Shown here one piece after another: positions 43,737 to 52,687 of a stretch of 64,000 bases of DNA. Origin of the DNA: an uncultured Clostridia bacterium (GTDB lineage: Bacteria > Bacillota > Clostridia > Oscillospirales > Acutalibacteraceae); NCBI GenBank assembly GCA_944384815.1, contig CALWUW010000025.1:62001-126000 (forward strand). The letters run 5' to 3'. Under the pieces are notes generated by a model. It did no database searches. It worked only from the letters and a program-made list of their open reading frames with translations, and was not told where the DNA came from. The number at the start of each line of letters is the position of its first letter. The stretch's first letter is position 1. The translations under genes and the position numbers were made by a program.

Positions 43737-46421
43737 TTATTCTTCATCAAAGGAAATGCAAACCGTAAGAGTTTCCTCTTTCCCATCCAAGGGGAATTCC
43801 TTGATATTGACGACCGGTTCTTCCCCGCCGAATCCATCTTTCTGGATCTGCAGCCGGAGAGCCGATCTCTGAAGCCCGGAAACCTGGATCTTACACACTG
43901 CGGTCAGCGTATTGGGGTCCAGCTCTACAGAAAGCAGACGGCCTTCCTCCAAAAGCAAGTGGAAGCGTCCTTCCTCTGTAACATAATGGAACCGTCTCTG
44001 CACACCATCCTGAGGAATAACAGAAACTTTGCCCTCTTCCCATTTGGCCGTGCCGCCGTAGCAGATTTCACCAAAGATCGGGTCTTTTGCCGCAACCGTA
44101 GCCGCGCCGCGGAGGTAGCCGCAATACCCCAGGTCGATCTCGCAGGAATAATACCAGGGGCCGCCGTGATGGGGCTGATCCAGCCAGGTAGATCCTCTGG
44201 TCTGGGGTTCATAGCCGCCGCTGGCTGCTCCGTCGTGTTCTTTGCCGGGGAACCAATATCCATAGTTATCCTTTTCCTCGCCGGCATTCAGCAGAGCCCA
44301 GGAGCTGAGCATGGAGCCATATCCCAAACGAAGCAGCGGGAAGGGATCCTTCGCCAGATACAGGGCATAATCCAAAATGGACCAGCCGCCCATCTGAGAC
44401 ATATAGCTCAAAGTATACCGCAGGTTGGAGCTGCGATAATCGCTTCCGTACCAGTAATAGGTGGGCTCCATTACGCCTCTGCAGGCGATGTTACACTGGA
44501 GCTGATTCTCCATAAAGGACCAGGCCTGTTCCAGGGTAAGAGGAGGATTGAACCGGTTTTCCCGTTCCACATCTTCCGCCATAGCCAAAGCACGGCGAGC
44601 CAATGCGTGGGTAGATTCAAAGCCCGTAGTATCAAAGGGATACTCAGAACCAAAAACATCTGTGCATTCCATGGCAAAGAACCGGGTCTTCCGCACCCAA
44701 TGCAGCTCCAGACGAGCCGCTTCCTTCTCCATGCCTTCTTCACGGAGCGCTTTGATTACATCCTCAATCACCAGTTCATTATAAAGACCGGTTTTATACG
44801 CGGACCATTCGTCCAGCTCCAGCGGAATGGTGAACATAGCCACCGCCGTACGGTATGCCCGACGCAGATACGTTTCCTTGTTCTGGCTTAAAGGCATATC
44901 CTTATAATCCCGGGCGATTCGATACAGGTTATAGTACATCCACGTAATATGAGGATAATCGTAAATACGCCAAATATGGAGATTTCCTTTCAATCCGGGA
45001 TCCTTACTGTCACGGTTTACTTTCCAGTCCGGAATACCATAAATGCCGTAGGGGAATTCTTCCTCTTCCGTGCACTGCAGGCCGCCCCATACAAAATTCT
45101 CCACATAAAGATCCAGCGCCGCCACTTCTTCCTTGTTGGGAAGAACCGCCAGTTTACCGGAAAGGAATGCAGGCTTACCCAAACCGGGGTCGTCGCAGGT
45201 CACTTCATAAATTCTCCAGCCGCCGATCTTATCGTAATTATCCGGCCCCAAAAGGACTCCGGTCTCATTGTTCCACTCGGACAGAAGGCCGTAGTACCAC
45301 TTGGAAGGATCTTTGTGCTGGCATTTAGTGATGAAAGCGCCTCTTTTGTTCAGCAGGGTTTCCAGATCCTGGGTAACAAAAAACTCTACGTTCATATACC
45401 GGCCGCCGGCATATTCTACACGAAGAACTTTTTCGCCCAGCTGATTCCAGCGGAGACGGAACACTTTGCTGTCTCCCTTGCGTTTCTCTTCCAGAACCTC
45501 GCCGCCTTCCGCGGGAACAAGCTTCAGATCTTCCCAACGGCTGGTAAACGCCAAATGCACATCCATTCCGGCGGGAACTGTCAAGCCGGGAGCGATCTGC
45601 ACATCCACCAGGCCGTGCTCACACAAAAGCTCACGGGCATTCTCTTCATTCCGGGCAAACGTAAACAGGAACTGGAAGGTTTCCTCTTCTCCCGGCTGCA
45701 AAGTCTTCTCCGAAACAGGAAGACGGAAATGAGCTCCGGCTTTTTCGTCTTCCTTCCGGACCCGGGCGGAATGCGCATATACCGTATATACACTGTGATC
45801 CTTATTATCAAAACCGTATTTTCCTACGGTGGAGGATGTGGTGCCGATAAATTCCAGAGAAGTCCCGTTCTGGGGCAGCAGCATCAGATAGGGGCCCTGG
45901 CCATCGCAGCGCTCAAAAATATAGTGTGAACCATGTCCACCGGTAAAATTATGCCCGATCACCTTGGCGCAGGCCGATTCACCCCAATGGAAATCCGTGT
46001 TACAGGGAAGGGGGAATCCTACATCTTCCAGCACCACAGCACTGTCCGAGCAGTTCTTTACAGAAAATTTCTGTCGCAATACGCCTTCCGCCAATTCGTA
46101 GGAAACGGAGACAGCCACCGCGTCTCCTTCCCGGGAGTAAGAGGCTTCATAATGGCAGCCTTTCAGCGTTCTGGAATAACTGTCCTTTACACATACCGGT
46201 GTTTCATCTTCTGCAGAATCTCTGCCGAAAATAAAGTTTTCTTCTTTTCCGTCCTGTTTCCATCCCAGGGCAATGCGGCCAAACGCTTCACCGGGCAAAA
46301 TATACTGCGTTTCTCTCTGCCCTTCCTGTGCCGATCCCGGCATGATGGAAGTTAACACACCCTTTTTTGCTTTAACCTGAAAATAAGAATCACATAGCTG
46401 ATAAACCTTTTGCTCTTCCAA
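43737..46421 (-). CDS. Large DUF5695-like putative glycoside hydrolase
   Basis: 894 residues. No signal peptide. An N-terminal beta-rich part (about 1-370), then an alpha-helical part rich in Trp and Tyr with repeated acidic segments (HITWMYYNLYRIARDY, FESTHALARRALAMAEDVE, YWYGSDYRSSNLRY, GYWFPGKEHDGAASGGYEP), then a short beta C-terminus. That layout is what (alpha/alpha)6-barrel glycosidases show, and the sequence resembles the DUF5695 family; I could not verify this or name catalytic residues. The start is TTG 46421 with AAGGAGG 8 nt upstream. It sits between the sugar ABC permeases and GH127, so action on an arabinose-containing oligosaccharide is a reasonable inference. Confidence 0.72.
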   Translation of the reverse strand: MEEQKVYQLCDSYFQVKAKKGVLTSIMPGSAQEGQRETQYILPGEAFGRIALGWKQDGKEENFIFGRDSAEDETPVCVKDSYSRTLKGCHYEASYSREGDAVAVSVSYELAEGVLRQKFSVKNCSDSAVVLEDVGFPLPCNTDFHWGESACAKVIGHNFTGGHGSHYIFERCDGQGPYLMLLPQNGTSLEFIGTTSSTVGKYGFDNKDHSVYTVYAHSARVRKEDEKAGAHFRLPVSEKTLQPGEEETFQFLFTFARNEENARELLCEHGLVDVQIAPGLTVPAGMDVHLAFTSRWEDLKLVPAEGGEVLEEKRKGDSKVFRLRWNQLGEKVLRVEYAGGRYMNVEFFVTQDLETLLNKRGAFITKCQHKDPSKWYYGLLSEWNNETGVLLGPDNYDKIGGWRIYEVTCDDPGLGKPAFLSGKLAVLPNKEEVAALDLYVENFVWGGLQCTEEEEFPYGIYGIPDWKVNRDSKDPGLKGNLHIWRIYDYPHITWMYYNLYRIARDYKDMPLSQNKETYLRRAYRTAVAMFTIPLELDEWSAYKTGLYNELVIEDVIKALREEGMEKEAARLELHWVRKTRFFAMECTDVFGSEYPFDTTGFESTHALARRALAMAEDVERENRFNPPLTLEQAWSFMENQLQCNIACRGVMEPTYYWYGSDYRSSNLRYTLSYMSQMGGWSILDYALYLAKDPFPLLRLGYGSMLSSWALLNAGEEKDNYGYWFPGKEHDGAASGGYEPQTRGSTWLDQPHHGGPWYYSCEIDLGYCGYLRGAATVAAKDPIFGEICYGGTAKWEEGKVSVIPQDGVQRRFHYVTEEGRFHLLLEEGRLLSVELDPNTLTAVCKIQVSGLQRSALRLQIQKDGFGGEEPVVNIKEFPLDGKEETLTVCISFDEE

Positions 46422-46483
46422 CTTTCCTTCCTCCTTGGCAAATTCGTTTTTCAAATACCGAATCCGCGATTTTGCAATACATT

Positions 46484-46524
46484 TAAAAAAAGCCCGCACA
46501 GCAGCAGAACGCCGCGTACGGGCT
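46484..46524 (-). terminator. Terminator after the ABC permease pair
   Basis: AGCCCG (46491-46496) pairs with CGGGCT (46519-46524), with further GC pairing inside, followed by seven T on the minus strand (46484-46490). It lies between the permeases and the hydrolases; no strong promoter was found after it, so partial readthrough is likely. Confidence 0.8.
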
Positions 46525-46744
46525 CTTCTCCGGTTCTATTGCGGCAATAGATGCCGAATTTCCCTTCAAATCTTACTTGATAAACCGAACCAGCATACCA
46601 TTCCCGGTGTTTTCAACAGTGGCAATTTCACTCGTTGATTTTCCAATCCGGTTTACAAGGAGAGAAGGCCCCTGCTTTACAAGAGCCCACTCCCATTATT
46701 TTTAAGCGGGATGTTCTAACAGAGCATTCCCAATCCATCCAAAC
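46525..46744. other. Intergenic region after the LplC-type permease
   Basis: About 220 nt without an open frame of note. No promoter, hairpin or gene remnant is convincing. It is where a substrate-binding protein gene might be expected in related operons, but nothing of that kind remains. Confidence 0.55.
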
Positions 46745-47659
46745 TTAACCCTTTACAGCACCGATGGAAATACCTTTTACAAAGTACTTCTGGAAGAAAG
46801 GATACACGCAAACGATCGGGACGGTAACCACCATGGTGGTAGCTGCGCGCATGGTCTGTGTGGTGATACGAGCTGCCTGGCCCTTAACCGCATCGGAACC
46901 AGCTGTGGAGTCTTTCATCAACTCTGCCAGCTTGTTGGATTCGATCAGGATGTCACGCAGAAGCATCTGCAGGGTATCGTAGCTACCGGATGCGTTGTAC
47001 AGCATAACATCGAACCAGGAGTTCCAGTGACCTACAGCCGTCATAACCGCCAAAGCAGCAAATACAGGCTTACACATAGGAGCAACCACTCGGAAGTAGA
47101 TCGTCACCTCTCGTGCACCGTCGATACGGGCAGATTCTGCAATGGAATCAGAGAGACCATCCATGTATGCGCCGATAATCATCATACCATAAGCGCTGAG
47201 CACGCCGGGGAGCCAATATACAGTGAAGCTCTCCAACAGACCCAACTGCTGGAACCACAAATACACCGGGATCATACCGCCGCCGATGTACATGGTTAAT
47301 ACGAACATCTTACGCAGCCAAGCATGAAGAGTGAAGAATTTCACGCTGGTCAGATAGGCCAGGAAGCCGGTGCAAACCAACTGCGTAACCGTACCAACGA
47401 TTACGCGGGCCAAGGACCAGAACAGAGCGTCCAACATACCTTTGGTCTTAAAAATGTAATCGTAGTTGTTCAAGGTAAACACGCGAGGCCAGAAATACAA
47501 GTTGCCTCTCTGAGCATCAATACCGTCGTTCAAAGACATAACAAGCTGCTGCCAGAACGGATAGATGAAGAAAAAGGACAAGATGATCATCAAAACTACG
47601 TTGAAGACATCGAAAACTTTGCCAGATGCTGTCTTTTTAACTAAATCCTGTCTTACCAT
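46745..47659 (-). CDS. Carbohydrate ABC transporter permease, LplC/YtcP type
   Basis: 304 residues, six membrane helices. CUT1-family import permease with the EAA-like loop SIAESARIDGAREVTIYFRVVAPMCKPVFAALAVM near the middle and the characteristic C-terminus FFQKYFVKGISIGAVKG. Members import oligosaccharides or alginate/pectin fragments using a shared ATPase encoded elsewhere. It lies 20 nt after the partner permease. The operon has no binding protein or ATPase gene in this window. Confidence 0.94.
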   Translation of the reverse strand: MVRQDLVKKTASGKVFDVFNVVLMIILSFFFIYPFWQQLVMSLNDGIDAQRGNLYFWPRVFTLNNYDYIFKTKGMLDALFWSLARVIVGTVTQLVCTGFLAYLTSVKFFTLHAWLRKMFVLTMYIGGGMIPVYLWFQQLGLLESFTVYWLPGVLSAYGMMIIGAYMDGLSDSIAESARIDGAREVTIYFRVVAPMCKPVFAALAVMTAVGHWNSWFDVMLYNASGSYDTLQMLLRDILIESNKLAELMKDSTAGSDAVKGQAARITTQTMRAATTMVVTVPIVCVYPFFQKYFVKGISIGAVKG

Positions 47660-47679
47660 AATTTACCTACCTCCCTTCA

Positions 47680-48621
47680 TTAGAACAAGCGAAGTCCTGC
47701 AATTTTCTTAGCAACGGAGTTGGTCACAAATACCATGATCAAACCGATCACAGACTTCATCAGGCCAACTGCGATAGCGAAGGACTGCCGTCCCAACTGA
47801 ATACCATACCGATACACATATGTATCAATTACTTCCCAGTAATCTCTGGTGGTAGGCTGACCCAACAACAGGTTTACTTCATATCCGGTATTCAGAATGT
47901 TTCCGATACCCATGATAAACAGAAGAACGATCGTCGGCAAAATAGAGGGAATCGTAATGTACTTAACCATGCCCCAACGTCCCAGGCCATCCACAGCGCC
48001 GGCTTCATACAGTTCCTGATCGATACCCGCGATAGCGGACATATACAGGATGGTGCTCCAGCCGATGCCCTTCCAGATGGAAGCCGTGATCAGAACGGGC
48101 CAGAAATACGGTCCCACCGTCAGGAAGGAAACCGGCTTATCCATAAGGCCCAGGCTTACCAGAACTTCACTGATAACACCTTCACTGCTCAGGAAGGAGT
48201 TCAGAATGGATGCAACTACTACCCAAGATACGAAATAAGGCAGGTAAGAAACGGTCTGAACCACTTTCTTAAACTTCATGCTCTTGAGTTCGTCGAACAG
48301 CAACGCAAGAATGATAGGAGCAATAAATCCGATGGTCATGTTCAATCCGCCGATTACCAGCGTATTGCGGATAACCAGGGGCGCTTCACGCATCTGGAAG
48401 AACGCCGCAAAGTTATCGAACCAAACAAAACGATCCCAAGTAAGGGGACGTCCAGGAACATAGTTAAAGAACGAATACGTTACGCCGTAAAGGGGAACCA
48501 GGAAAAAGACCACCCACCACGCGATGGCAAAGATGCTCCAAAACCAGAGCTCTTTTTCCTTGTTGAACCGATTGAACCGACGGGAAAGCACATTGCCGCC
48601 GGATGCCGACTTGCCTTTCAA
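47680..48621 (-). CDS. Carbohydrate ABC transporter permease, LplB/YteP type
   Basis: 313 residues, six membrane helices, CUT1 family. N-terminal basic tail, LVPLYGVTYSFFNYVPGRPLTWDRFVWFDNF, and the EAA loop IDQELYEAGAVDGLGRWGMVKYITIPSILPTIVLLFIMGIGNIL. It pairs with the downstream LplC type. TTG 48621 is the start: GGAGGAAT is ~6 nt upstream, and the open extension to 48750 is leader sequence. First gene of the locus, behind a consensus promoter with an operator-like dyad. Confidence 0.93.
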   Translation of the reverse strand: MKGKSASGGNVLSRRFNRFNKEKELWFWSIFAIAWWVVFFLVPLYGVTYSFFNYVPGRPLTWDRFVWFDNFAAFFQMREAPLVIRNTLVIGGLNMTIGFIAPIILALLFDELKSMKFKKVVQTVSYLPYFVSWVVVASILNSFLSSEGVISEVLVSLGLMDKPVSFLTVGPYFWPVLITASIWKGIGWSTILYMSAIAGIDQELYEAGAVDGLGRWGMVKYITIPSILPTIVLLFIMGIGNILNTGYEVNLLLGQPTTRDYWEVIDTYVYRYGIQLGRQSFAIAVGLMKSVIGLIMVFVTNSVAKKIAGLRLF

Positions 48622-48816
48622 AGCAATTCCTCCGTTTCTGTTAATTTTTAAGCGTAAGCCACCAAGGCCACTTACGCAAAACGATAAAACCGTTAAAAAA
48701 GCAAAAAGCACCTGTGTCTTGTCCAACCTGCCGAAACTTTTTCTCTTCAAGATTCATCAGTATTTATGAACAAAATTTAGATAATTTTTGCCAAAACGTT
48801 TAACGTCCGTGTCCAT
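48622..48816 (-). promoter_or_regulatory. Long leader of the carbohydrate operon, with hairpin and dyad
   Basis: The ~190-nt untranslated leader contains GCGTAAG/CTTACGC (48652-48658 with 48671-48677) shortly before the ribosome-binding site, and the dyad ACGTT-T-AACGT (48796-48806) at the expected transcription start. The dyad looks like a LacI-type half-site pair (inference). No known riboswitch is recognised. Confidence 0.5.
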
Positions 48817-48845
48817 ATAGTAACACTTCCTATGCGAAATGTCAA
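48817..48845 (-). promoter_or_regulatory. Consensus sigma-A promoter of the carbohydrate operon
   Basis: On the minus strand TTGACA (48840-48845), 17-nt spacer, TACTAT (48817-48822). The 60 nt upstream are strongly AT-rich, an UP-element-like context. Confidence 0.88.
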
Positions 48846-49156
48846 CAAAAAGTTTATATCCGGGTAATATTTATTTAAAAAGACAATACTTTTTGTGAAA
48901 TTTACAAATCCAGCCTTTTTCCTTGTGAAACTGCCCAGAGCCTTTTTCTCCACTTTTTCTTTTTCTTTAGTCATTTAGTAAACCGTGCAGCGAAAAGCCG
49001 ATAATTTCAAATCTCATACGGTAGATTTTATAAAATCCTTTCCTTTTTTTGTTTCCCTCCAGGTAAATCGAATGATAAAGTTTCCGTACTTATCCCCTAT
49101 CACTTTCTCTTCCCGTTTTACATTTCCCATGGTTTGCGCTGCCCGGTATTTTAAAA
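48846..49156. other. AT-rich intergenic region
   Basis: Holds the AT-rich upstream part of the carbohydrate promoter and otherwise no gene, tRNA or hairpin that I can support. It separates the addAB terminator from the carbohydrate operon. Confidence 0.6.
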
Positions 49157-49185
49157 AGATCCTGCTGCCCATTACAGCAGGATCT
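49152..49185 (-). terminator. addA terminator with the stop codon in its loop
   Basis: Perfect 11-bp stem AGATCCTGCTG (49157-49167) with CAGCAGGATCT (49175-49185), followed on the minus strand by TTTTTAAAA. The addA TAA stop (49172-49174) is in the 7-nt loop, so the last codons form half of the stem. Confidence 0.9.
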
Positions 49186-52100
49186 CCTTTTCCAGATGGA
49201 AAGAATACAGGATACACTGTTTTACCGGTTTTTCCAGGCATTGTTCTAAGGCATCTTTATACAGTTCCAGCTGTACGCGATACCTCTCCCGAAACTCTTC
49301 TTCCCTTTGCATACGATCCGTTTTAAAATCCACCAGAACGATTTCTCCCTCTTCTTCGAAGGCACAGTCCACAGCTCCCTGCAGCACTACTTTTTCTTCC
49401 AAAGAAACGGAGCACTCCGGATATACTTTGCAGGCAGGAAGCTCTACGGTAAACCGATATTCCCGATACAGCTCATGGGAATGCAGGATTCTCCGGGCCA
49501 GGGGAGAAGCAAAAAAGGAAGCCAGGCGTTTGCGGTCCACCGCTTCGCCCTGTTCCGGGGTGATATATGCCTGTTCCACCAGGCGCCGAATCTCCTGTTC
49601 CGGCTGTGCCGCCGCCTCTTCCCACCGGGCAAACTGCAGAAACTGATGCAGTGCCGTTCCTTTTTCCGCCGGCGTCATACCGTTTTGGCTGAGGAAAGAA
49701 GGTCTGGAAGAAGCTCTGTACTGTAGAGCTTCTTTTTTAGCGGCCATTTCCGAAGCGGTGATTTTGGTGGGGATATCCTCCGCCGCTTGGTAAGGATACC
49801 CGTATTCCACCTTCTCCTGCAGCTCCTTGCATATGGCTTCATCCGGTGACGCTTTCAAAATTTCTCCCTGTTCTTCTTCGGGCACCGGGTCTTTCCCGGA
49901 ACGAAGGATCCGCATTTCCCAGGGCTCCTTGGCAGGCTCGTTTACAAAGTCCTGCAGATCCGCCCGTTCCCGGAGCATTCCCCCGTCCGGATGGCGCAGC
50001 GCGCAAAGCCACAGCCATTGCGCAATGGAACGGCAAGACCGAACGGCGTACGGATGCAGTTTTTCGCCGGGTTTGATCTTTCCGGCAAGGCCGCTGAGAA
50101 AGGAATCGGCTTTTTCCACCGCCGCCACCGCAATCAGCTTTTCTTTCGCTCTGGTCATGGCCACATACAGCACCCGAAGTTCTTCGCTCATTTCCCCTCG
50201 TTCCAGCTCCAGCGCTACCGCCTCTCTGGGCAAGGTGTTTCGCCGGGCGCCGGTGTCCGGATCCGGCAATTTGGCTCCCATGCCCAAAACCGGGTGCAAC
50301 AGAAGATCGCTTTTTTCCTTATTGAAATTTCTGGCGCAGCCAGCCAAAAAGCAAACAGGAAATTCCAGCCCCTTGCTTTTATGGATGCTCATGATCCGCA
50401 CCGCGTCCGGCGTTTCGCTTCCAGACGCCTCCGGAAGGTCCACCTTCTGCTTTTCCAGCCGGGCAATAAAGCGCAAAAACCCGGAAAGTCCGCTGTATCC
50501 GGAAGCCTCGTACCGGGAAGCGTAGTCCTGCAGCAAATGCAGATTGGCCAGGCGCTCCCTTCCCCCTTGGGCAGCCTGCAGAAGATCCCCATACCCGGTT
50601 TCCCGGCAAATGGCCGCAATCAGCCGATCCGAGGACAAAGTTGCCGCCAACACCCGAAATCTGGAAAAATCTTCCTGGAAGCGGCAAAACCGATGGTCTT
50701 CCTGAGCGGCTGCCAGCAAAGAAGCATACAGGCTTTTCCTTTTATAGCGGATCCGAAGCTCCGCCATATCGTCAGGAGTAAACCCATATACCGGCCCCAT
50801 GAGAACCGCCAACAAAGGAATTTCCCTGGTGGGATTATCAATGACTTTCAAAAAAGACAAAAGCATTTTCACTTCCGGCGCCGCAAAAAAGCCCCCGGAT
50901 TTTTCCGCGTAAGCCGGGATGCCCAAGGCGCAAAGCTCCCGGGCGTAGTCAGGCCCATAGGCTTTGTGGCTTCGCAGCAGGATGCAGATATCCGAAAGCC
51001 GCACCGGCCGGGATTCGCCGTCTTCCGTGATGGTTCCCCGGGCTGTAAGCTGGTAGATCCGCTCGGCCATACACCGGCTTTCCGCCGCCACGGCGTCCTT
51101 TTCATCCCCGGAAGAAAGATCGATCAGGTCCAGGGCTACCGCAGGATCCGAAGCGGGCGGATAGACGGCTCCGGTTTTCAGTTCTTCCGCCTCCGTATAT
51201 TCCATTTCCCCGGTTTCCCTGCTCATCAGCTGGCGGAACACAAAATTCACCCCGTCGGTGATTCCCGAAGCACTGCGAAAATTCCGGTCCAGGATCACAC
51301 AGGCCGGATACGAATCTTCCTGGCGGTTATATAAAGGATATTCTTCCCTGCGCCGCAAAAAGATTTCCGGCATAGCCTGACGGAACCGGTAAATGCTCTG
51401 TTTCACGTCTCCCACCATAAACAGGTTGGAGCCATCTCTGGAAACCGCCTGAAAAATTTGATCCTGGGCCTCGTTGGTGTCCTGGTATTCATCCACCATG
51501 ATCTCGTCAAAACGGGCGGCGATCTCCCTGGCATCTTCCGTCCGTTCCGGGCCCTCCGGGGTATCCCGAACCAGTAGGCGCAGTGCCCAATGCTCCAAAT
51601 CACTGAAATCCGCGGCTTTCCGCAAAGCCTTTTCCCGATCCAGCTCCTCCCCGAAGGCTTCCGTCACTTCAAAGAGCTTATCAGCCAATTGGGCTGTTCT
51701 TAGGATCTCCTCCCGGCATTCTTCTTCATTAAAGGAAAAAATATCCTGTAAGCCCTCTGCCAATTTATGCATCTGCTTTCGGGCATCGGAGATCTTCTCT
51801 TTCACCGGATCTCCGTTCCGTCCCCGCAGCGGTTTGGTCCGCATCCAGGAAAGCCCCTGAAAGCGGTGAACCAATCCGTCCCACTGTTTTTCCCGGGCCT
51901 GCTCCAAGGCCCCTTCCAGCTCCGCCATATCGGCCTCATAGGCTTCCTGCCAGGCTTTCTGCATATCCTCCTGCCCCTGCATGGATTCCAAAGCCCCTTG
52001 GATCAGTGTTTTTCCATAAGAAATCACCTGAATGGCGTGCTGCAAAAGGACCTCCCCCCAGGGCGTCTGGGAAAAGGGTTGTTCCGTATGATACATAGCC

Positions 52101-52687
52101 GCCTTTTCCCGAAGCCAGCGCTTGGGGAAAGGATGACTGCGTATAAAGTCATAGAGGGAGCCGATAGCATCCGCCATTTTCCGGTCATCCCGCCCTACAG
52201 AAAACGCCTCGGCCAGAGCAAAAAACGCAGGATCCTTCTGGGCATAGTATCGTTCCAGAACCCGGGATAATACATCCTCCCGCAAAATCCCAAGTTCCGT
52301 ATCCTCCAAAATACGAAAATCCGGAGCCACGGACAAGCGGAAAAAGTTTTCCCGGATCAAGTCGGCACAAAAGCTGTGAATGGTGCTGATATGGGCCTGG
52401 GCCACCAAAACCTGCTGCCGCCTTAAATGCAAATTTCCCGGATCTTTTTCCAGCAGCTGGTCGATCTGCCGGGAAATTCGGCTGCGCATTTCTTCCGCCG
52501 CCGCCCGAGTGTAGGTCACTACCAAAAGCCGATCCGCGTCCGAAGGCTTTTCCGGATCCGTGATCCTTTGCAGAAAGCGTTCCACCAGCACCGCCGTCTT
52601 CCCGGAACCTGCCGCCGCCGAAACCAAAAGACTTCCCCTTCGGGCGTTTATGGCGTCTTTTTGCTGTTCCGTCCAGTTTCTCGCCAT
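49172..52687 (-). CDS. addA: ATP-dependent helicase/nuclease subunit A
   Basis: 1171 residues. UvrD-like helicase with a C-terminal RecB nuclease domain; with AddB it resects double-strand breaks and loads RecA at Chi-like sites. Motifs: Walker A SAAAGSGKTAVLVER near residue 25, VDEYQDTNEAQ (motif II), VMSIHKSKGLEFPVC-type segment IMSIHKSKGLEFP (motif V), VAMTRAKEKL (motif VI), nuclease LVDFKTDRM and QLELYKDAL. ATG 52687 shares one base with the addB stop (TGATG) and has AAAGGAGG 7 nt upstream. Normal length. Confidence 0.97.
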   Translation of the reverse strand: MARNWTEQQKDAINARRGSLLVSAAAGSGKTAVLVERFLQRITDPEKPSDADRLLVVTYTRAAAEEMRSRISRQIDQLLEKDPGNLHLRRQQVLVAQAHISTIHSFCADLIRENFFRLSVAPDFRILEDTELGILREDVLSRVLERYYAQKDPAFFALAEAFSVGRDDRKMADAIGSLYDFIRSHPFPKRWLREKAAMYHTEQPFSQTPWGEVLLQHAIQVISYGKTLIQGALESMQGQEDMQKAWQEAYEADMAELEGALEQAREKQWDGLVHRFQGLSWMRTKPLRGRNGDPVKEKISDARKQMHKLAEGLQDIFSFNEEECREEILRTAQLADKLFEVTEAFGEELDREKALRKAADFSDLEHWALRLLVRDTPEGPERTEDAREIAARFDEIMVDEYQDTNEAQDQIFQAVSRDGSNLFMVGDVKQSIYRFRQAMPEIFLRRREEYPLYNRQEDSYPACVILDRNFRSASGITDGVNFVFRQLMSRETGEMEYTEAEELKTGAVYPPASDPAVALDLIDLSSGDEKDAVAAESRCMAERIYQLTARGTITEDGESRPVRLSDICILLRSHKAYGPDYARELCALGIPAYAEKSGGFFAAPEVKMLLSFLKVIDNPTREIPLLAVLMGPVYGFTPDDMAELRIRYKRKSLYASLLAAAQEDHRFCRFQEDFSRFRVLAATLSSDRLIAAICRETGYGDLLQAAQGGRERLANLHLLQDYASRYEASGYSGLSGFLRFIARLEKQKVDLPEASGSETPDAVRIMSIHKSKGLEFPVCFLAGCARNFNKEKSDLLLHPVLGMGAKLPDPDTGARRNTLPREAVALELERGEMSEELRVLYVAMTRAKEKLIAVAAVEKADSFLSGLAGKIKPGEKLHPYAVRSCRSIAQWLWLCALRHPDGGMLRERADLQDFVNEPAKEPWEMRILRSGKDPVPEEEQGEILKASPDEAICKELQEKVEYGYPYQAAEDIPTKITASEMAAKKEALQYRASSRPSFLSQNGMTPAEKGTALHQFLQFARWEEAAAQPEQEIRRLVEQAYITPEQGEAVDRKRLASFFASPLARRILHSHELYREYRFTVELPACKVYPECSVSLEEKVVLQGAVDCAFEEEGEIVLVDFKTDRMQREEEFRERYRVQLELYKDALEQCLEKPVKQCILYSFHLEKEILL

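Noticed and set aside
41803..43872. 689-codon open frame antisense to GH127 copy 2
   Set aside because: It is a shadow of a gene with full catalytic motifs and shows no protein-like pattern.
48777..48974. Lys-rich 65-codon open frame upstream of the sugar permeases
   Set aside because: It runs across the strong promoter at 48817-48845 and has no ribosome-binding site.
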